Below, piece by piece: positions 6,088 to 8,875 of a stretch of DNA of 8,875 nt; the stretch's first letter is position 1, and each line of letters begins with the position of its first letter. The stretch is from Defluviitaleaceae bacterium (lineage in GTDB: Bacteria; Bacillota; Clostridia; Lachnospirales; WRAX01). The position numbers and the translations under genes were made by a program. The notes below the pieces were generated by a model. That model was not told where the DNA came from. It saw only the letters and a program-made list of their open reading frames with translations, and did not search any database. The stretch lies in the NCBI GenBank assembly GCA_009784355.1, contig WRBU01000033.1, positions 1 through 8,875 on the forward strand. The letters run 5' to 3'.

Positions 6088-7320
6088 TTGAGTGGTAGAC
6101 TGGCAGTAAAAAGCGAAATTGGTAAGTTGCGTAAGGTTTTGTTGCATAGGCCTGGGGATGAGTTATCTAGGATTATCCCCGAAACTATGGAAGATTTGTT
6201 ATTTGACGAAATACCCCATTTGACAGTGGCGCAGGCGGAGCATGATGCCTTTGCGGACACATTGCGCAAAGAAGGTGTAGAGGTTGTGTACACGGCAGAT
6301 TTGGCGGCGGCGGCAATAAAATCATCACATGACGCAAAGCGGCTGTTTGTGGACGAGCTTGTGGCAGACAGCGGTGTTTTTGTAGGTAAATATAAGGATG
6401 CTTTGGTGGAATATTTTTTGAGCTTCGACGAGGAAAGCATCATCAAAAAGGCAATGTGCGGGCTTACATTGGCAGAAGTTGGGGCAGATATTTTTGGCGC
6501 AAGTAAAAAATTGGGGGCATTAAAGCCGTCTGAACTACAATTCATAACCCATCCCATGCCAAATTTATATTTTGCGAGAGACCCCATGGCAACTATTGGA
6601 AACGGCGTAGCAATAAGCCATATGCGGTACGCCGCCCGCAACCGTGAAACCATCTTCACAAAATATATTTTTAGGCATCATCCCGACTATGCTTTTAAGA
6701 CCAAGTTTTACTATAAAAAGCACTGGGCATTTCCTCTTGAGGGCGGTGACATTTTAAATTTAAGCGATAAAGTGCTTGCCATTGGTGTTTCTCAGCGAAC
6801 TTACCCCGGGGCTATTGAATTTTTAGCGCAAAGTATTTTTGCGGATGAAGAGGCGACAATAGACACCATTTTGTTGTTTGAAATTCCAAAAGAACGCTTT
6901 TGTATGCACCTTGACACAATTTTTACACAAGTGGATTATGATAAATTTGTACTCTACGCCCAAACAATGCTTAATATTCGCCCGCACCACGCCATTAAAA
7001 AACAGACAGGCGGCGGGTTTGTGGTAGAAAACAGCGACTTGCCTTTGGACAAGTTTTTGGCTAAATATTTGGAGCTTGACAATGTGGAGCTTATACCTTG
7101 CGGCGGAAACGACTCTCTTGCTGCGGCACGTGAGCAATGGAACGACGCAGCAAACACCCTTGCAGTTGCGCCTGGTGTCGTGGTATGTTATAATCGAAAT
7201 GAAATTACTAATGAAATTTTGCGCCAAAAGGGCATAACAGTGCTTGAAGTGCCTTCTGCAGAGCTTTCCCGTGGGCGTGGGGGGCCAAGGTGCATGTCGA
7301 TGCCTTTAATACGGGATTAG
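6088..7320 (+). CDS. arcA: Arginine deiminase
   Basis: 410 residues, the usual length. It hydrolyses L-arginine to L-citrulline and ammonia in the cytoplasm, the first step of the arginine deiminase pathway. The start is TTG 6088, with AGGAGGAG 8-10 bases upstream; the protein from there (MSGRLAVKSEIGKLRKVLLHRPG) matches the family start. Active-site features are all present: LYFARDP with Asp165, EGGD with Glu218, CMHLDTIF with His274 and Asp276, and the C-terminal RGRGGPRCMSMPL with nucleophile Cys402. NDSLAAAREQWNDAANTLA (341-359) is also typical. It begins 35 bases after the lipoprotein gene and ends overlapping the ribosome binding site of the next lipoprotein. The usual partner arcB lies downstream after one gene and a structured element. 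No ArgR/ArcR or Fnr site was recognised. Confidence 0.98.
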   Translation: MSGRLAVKSEIGKLRKVLLHRPGDELSRIIPETMEDLLFDEIPHLTVAQAEHDAFADTLRKEGVEVVYTADLAAAAIKSSHDAKRLFVDELVADSGVFVGKYKDALVEYFLSFDEESIIKKAMCGLTLAEVGADIFGASKKLGALKPSELQFITHPMPNLYFARDPMATIGNGVAISHMRYAARNRETIFTKYIFRHHPDYAFKTKFYYKKHWAFPLEGGDILNLSDKVLAIGVSQRTYPGAIEFLAQSIFADEEATIDTILLFEIPKERFCMHLDTIFTQVDYDKFVLYAQTMLNIRPHHAIKKQTGGGFVVENSDLPLDKFLAKYLELDNVELIPCGGNDSLAAAREQWNDAANTLAVAPGVVVCYNRNEITNEILRQKGITVLEVPSAELSRGRGGPRCMSMPLIRD

Positions 7321-7333
7321 GAGGGATATTAGT

Positions 7334-7990
7334 ATGAAAAAAATTAAAGCCGCAGTTTTAGCTTTGGCAATCGTCTTGCTTGCCGCTTGTGGCGGGCAGG
7401 AAGCGTACGAGCCAATTTTAGAGCCGCCAGAAACTGAATTAGACACACAACAAACCCAAAACCCGCAGGACGAAAATAACCTTGTGCTGAGAGAAGGCTA
7501 CGAATGGTGCGATGCTTGCGGTGAGTATCATTACGAAGGGCAGGAGTTTCGCAACCAAACGCCACCGCTTAACATTCGTGAGTCCCATGAGATTGGGGAA
7601 GGATTTTTGGATGGCTTTACACGTAGACATGAAGCAACATATATTCAATGGGAAACTGACTGGGAAGGGAATGGGTTGATTTTTTGGGCGGATGAACCTT
7701 TGAGTAATATCACATTTATGTCGCTTGCTCACGACTGGCTGGAAGGGGACTCGAGGATATACTACTCCTTGCAAAATATCATTTTTTCGCTTGACGAACT
7801 GCTGGTTAATGAAGCTATAGTATTAAATGTTGGATTTGCTCACTATATGCAAGCACACGCAGGTGTAATTTTTACAGACCAAAGCGGTAATGAACACCGT
7901 ATGCTTTTGCTTGAAAGTATGCGTGGCGGTTGTTACCCGCACTATTTTTTAAGCGTTTATGAGCCCAACGAATGGTGGGTTTGGAATTAG
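7334..7990 (+). CDS. Predicted lipoprotein with a CxxC-x3-H motif, unknown function
   Basis: 218 residues. ATG 7334 is preceded by AGGAGGG, which overlaps the arcA stop codon, so translation is probably coupled to arcA. MKKIKAAVLALAIVLLAAC gives a textbook lipobox (LAAC, Cys19). A flexible low-complexity linker rich in Glu, Pro, Gln, Thr and Asp follows (~22-49). Next is EWCDACGEYH (57-66), a Cys59-x2-Cys62-x3-His66 arrangement that might bind metal or form a disulfide. The rest (~75-218) is an aromatic-rich globular domain with a single further cysteine (Cys200) and the ending EWWVWN. The family was not recognised. Its position between arcA and arcB makes it the unusual member of the pathway operon. 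An outer-surface, membrane-tethered location is expected. Confidence 0.82.
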   Translation: MKKIKAAVLALAIVLLAACGGQEAYEPILEPPETELDTQQTQNPQDENNLVLREGYEWCDACGEYHYEGQEFRNQTPPLNIRESHEIGEGFLDGFTRRHEATYIQWETDWEGNGLIFWADEPLSNITFMSLAHDWLEGDSRIYYSLQNIIFSLDELLVNEAIVLNVGFAHYMQAHAGVIFTDQSGNEHRMLLLESMRGGCYPHYFLSVYEPNEWWVWN

Positions 7991-7998
7991 CCAATTTA

Positions 7999-8162
7999 GA
8001 ACCAGCGGTCAATAAGCTGCCGCACGGCTTTACGCACTGGTCTTTCGCCACTTGTCGTCGGCAGAACCACGCATGACCCTTCGGGGTCGAGCGGAACCCG
8101 CCTCCTAAATTGGCAAAAAACCAGCACGCAAATCCGCACGACCCACTATTGACCGCTGGTTC
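7999..8162. repeat. GC-rich element bounded by 16-bp perfect inverted repeats between the lipoprotein gene and arcB
   Basis: GAACCAGCGGTCAATA (7999-8014) and its exact reverse complement TATTGACCGCTGGTTC (8147-8162) enclose about 132 bases. The pairing extends by one further base (A8000-side neighbour 7998 with 8163). TTA flanks both ends (7996-7998 and 8163-8165), compatible with a 3-bp target duplication but short enough to be chance. The interior 8021-8100 has 51 G/C of 80, well above the flanking genes. It contains a GACCC-TTCG-GGGTC hairpin (8075-8088, a cUUCGg tetraloop), GCGG-AAC-CCGC (8091-8101), CTGCCG/CGGCAG (8017-8022, 8059-8064), a 7-bp direct repeat CCGCACG (8020, 8134), and no reading frame. 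It could be a MITE-like repeat or a structured RNA in the arcA-arcB mRNA. No T-run follows, so it is not a standard terminator. Confidence 0.7.
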
Positions 8163-8189
8163 TTAATAAAACAACAGGAGGATACAAAA

Positions 8190-8875
8190 ATGGCAGTTAA
8201 TTTAAGAGGGCGCAGCTTCCTAACCCTAATGGATTTTACACCAACAGAAATACGGTATTTGCTTGACTTATCCCACGATTTAAAAGCAAAAAAGCGTGCA
8301 GGCGTTATTGGTGATAGTCTGCTACGTAAAAATGTGGTGCTTTTGTTTGAAAAAACATCGACCCGTACCCGTTGTGCCTTTGAAGTGGCTGTTTATGATG
8401 AAGGGGGCAATATTACTTTTCTTGATAGCGGCAGCTCCCAAATGGGCAAAAAAGAGAGCTTGGAAGATACTGCAAAGGTGCTTGGGCGATATTACGACGG
8501 CATTGAATACCGTGGATACAAACAAAGCGTGGTAGAAGACTTGGCAAAATACAGTGGTGTGCCTGTTTACAATGGGCTTACAGATGTAGACCACCCCACC
8601 CAAATTTTGGCAGACCTAATGACCATTGAAGAGCATTGCGCAAAACCTCTTAACAAAGTAAAAGTGGTGTTTTGCGGCGATATTCGTAATAATATGAGCT
8701 ATGCTTGGATGTATGGATGTGCAAAAATGGGTATGCATTATGTGGCGTATGGACCAGCAAGCATGGAAGTGGATGCCGAGGTTTTGGCGGCGGCACGTGC
8801 TGTTGCGGTACAAACGGGCGGTACAATCGAGGTGAGTTCGGATGAAAGTTGCCTTGTGGGCGCAGATGTTATTTA
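8190..8875 (+). CDS. arcB: Ornithine carbamoyltransferase, catabolic type (3' end outside window)
   Basis: The first 228 residues of a protein usually ~330 long; the frame is open to the window end. It interconverts citrulline plus phosphate with ornithine plus carbamoyl phosphate in the cytoplasm. ATG 8190 has AGGAGG (8176-8181) eight bases upstream. The carbamoyl-phosphate domain is complete: FEKTSTRTR (53-61), the SQMGKKESLEDTAKVLGR segment (83-100) and DHPTQ (134-138). The second domain begins with VVFCGDIRNNMSYAWM. The N-terminus (MAVNLRGRSFLTLMDFTPTEIRYLLDLS) and the company of arcA point to the catabolic enzyme ArcB rather than biosynthetic ArgF, though the two are close in sequence. 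It lies 27 bases after the inverted-repeat element and has no separate promoter that I can see. Confidence 0.96.
   Translation, partial: MAVNLRGRSFLTLMDFTPTEIRYLLDLSHDLKAKKRAGVIGDSLLRKNVVLLFEKTSTRTRCAFEVAVYDEGGNITFLDSGSSQMGKKESLEDTAKVLGRYYDGIEYRGYKQSVVEDLAKYSGVPVYNGLTDVDHPTQILADLMTIEEHCAKPLNKVKVVFCGDIRNNMSYAWMYGCAKMGMHYVAYGPASMEVDAEVLAAARAVAVQTGGTIEVSSDESCLVGADVI

Noticed and set aside
5988..6659. A 223-codon open frame on the minus strand across the 5' half of arcA
   Set aside because: It is antisense to a gene with every arginine deiminase active-site motif, has low-complexity Ser/Asn/Ala composition and no recognisable domain; it is a shadow of arcA codon bias.
7991..8189. T-box or other arginine-related riboswitch before arcB
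   Set aside because: No T-box sequence (AGGGTGGNACCGCG type) or terminator with T-run was found in the sense direction; the region is dominated by one long inverted repeat.
8296..8535. Separate small gene in another frame within the arcB region, and the antisense frame at 8322-8603
   Set aside because: Both overlap the arcB frame, which carries the STRTR and HPTQ motifs; neither shadow has a recognisable domain or a suitable start site.
1..8875. CRISPR array, insertion sequence, transposase or integrase gene, rRNA, or ordinary tRNA
   Set aside because: No regularly spaced repeats, transposase or integrase motifs, or rRNA segments were seen; the only tRNA-like structure is the tRNA-like domain of tmRNA.

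Overview
The window reads as chromosomal DNA from a low-to-moderate GC, endospore-forming Firmicute, most likely a Clostridia-class anaerobe. Support: strong AGGAGG-type ribosome binding sites, use of GTG and TTG starts, consensus sigma-A promoters, a YlmC/YmxH-family sporulation gene, and an arginine deiminase pathway. The species cannot be named from the sequence.

Layout. (1) 1-686: the 3' end of an oligopeptide/dipeptide ABC transporter ATPase gene, then a small membrane-protein gene and a terminator-like hairpin. (2) 704-2065: a membrane-anchored S41-like (C-terminal processing peptidase-like) protein with an atypical active site. (3) 2078-2517: a hairpin whose loop carries the -35 box of a perfect TTGACA-N17-TATAAT promoter, followed by ssrA (tmRNA) with tag reading frame ANLKTNDNNKLAFAA. 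(4) 2553-3461: directly abutting the tmRNA 3' end, a HARE-HTH plus PD-(D/E)XK-like protein (COG2958-like, resembling restriction or defence proteins), closed by a terminator shared with the convergent gene. (5) 3511-3768 (minus): a PRC-barrel YlmC/YmxH protein with a sigma-E-like promoter that overlaps the sigma-A promoter of the divergent operon. (6) 3880-8875 (plus): an apparent operon of MATE transporter, lipoprotein, arcA (arginine deiminase), second lipoprotein, a 164-bp GC-rich inverted-repeat element, and arcB (ornithine carbamoyltransferase, cut by the window end).

Functionally, arcA and arcB are the first two steps of the arginine deiminase route (arginine to citrulline plus ammonia; citrulline plus phosphate to ornithine plus carbamoyl phosphate). 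Carbamate kinase would be expected beyond the right edge. The MATE protein and the two lipoproteins share the operon but have no established link to the pathway. The items most worth a second look are the inverted-repeat element between arcA and arcB, the nuclease-like gene that appears to depend on the tmRNA promoter, and the overlapping divergent promoters. None is proven to be a new system.
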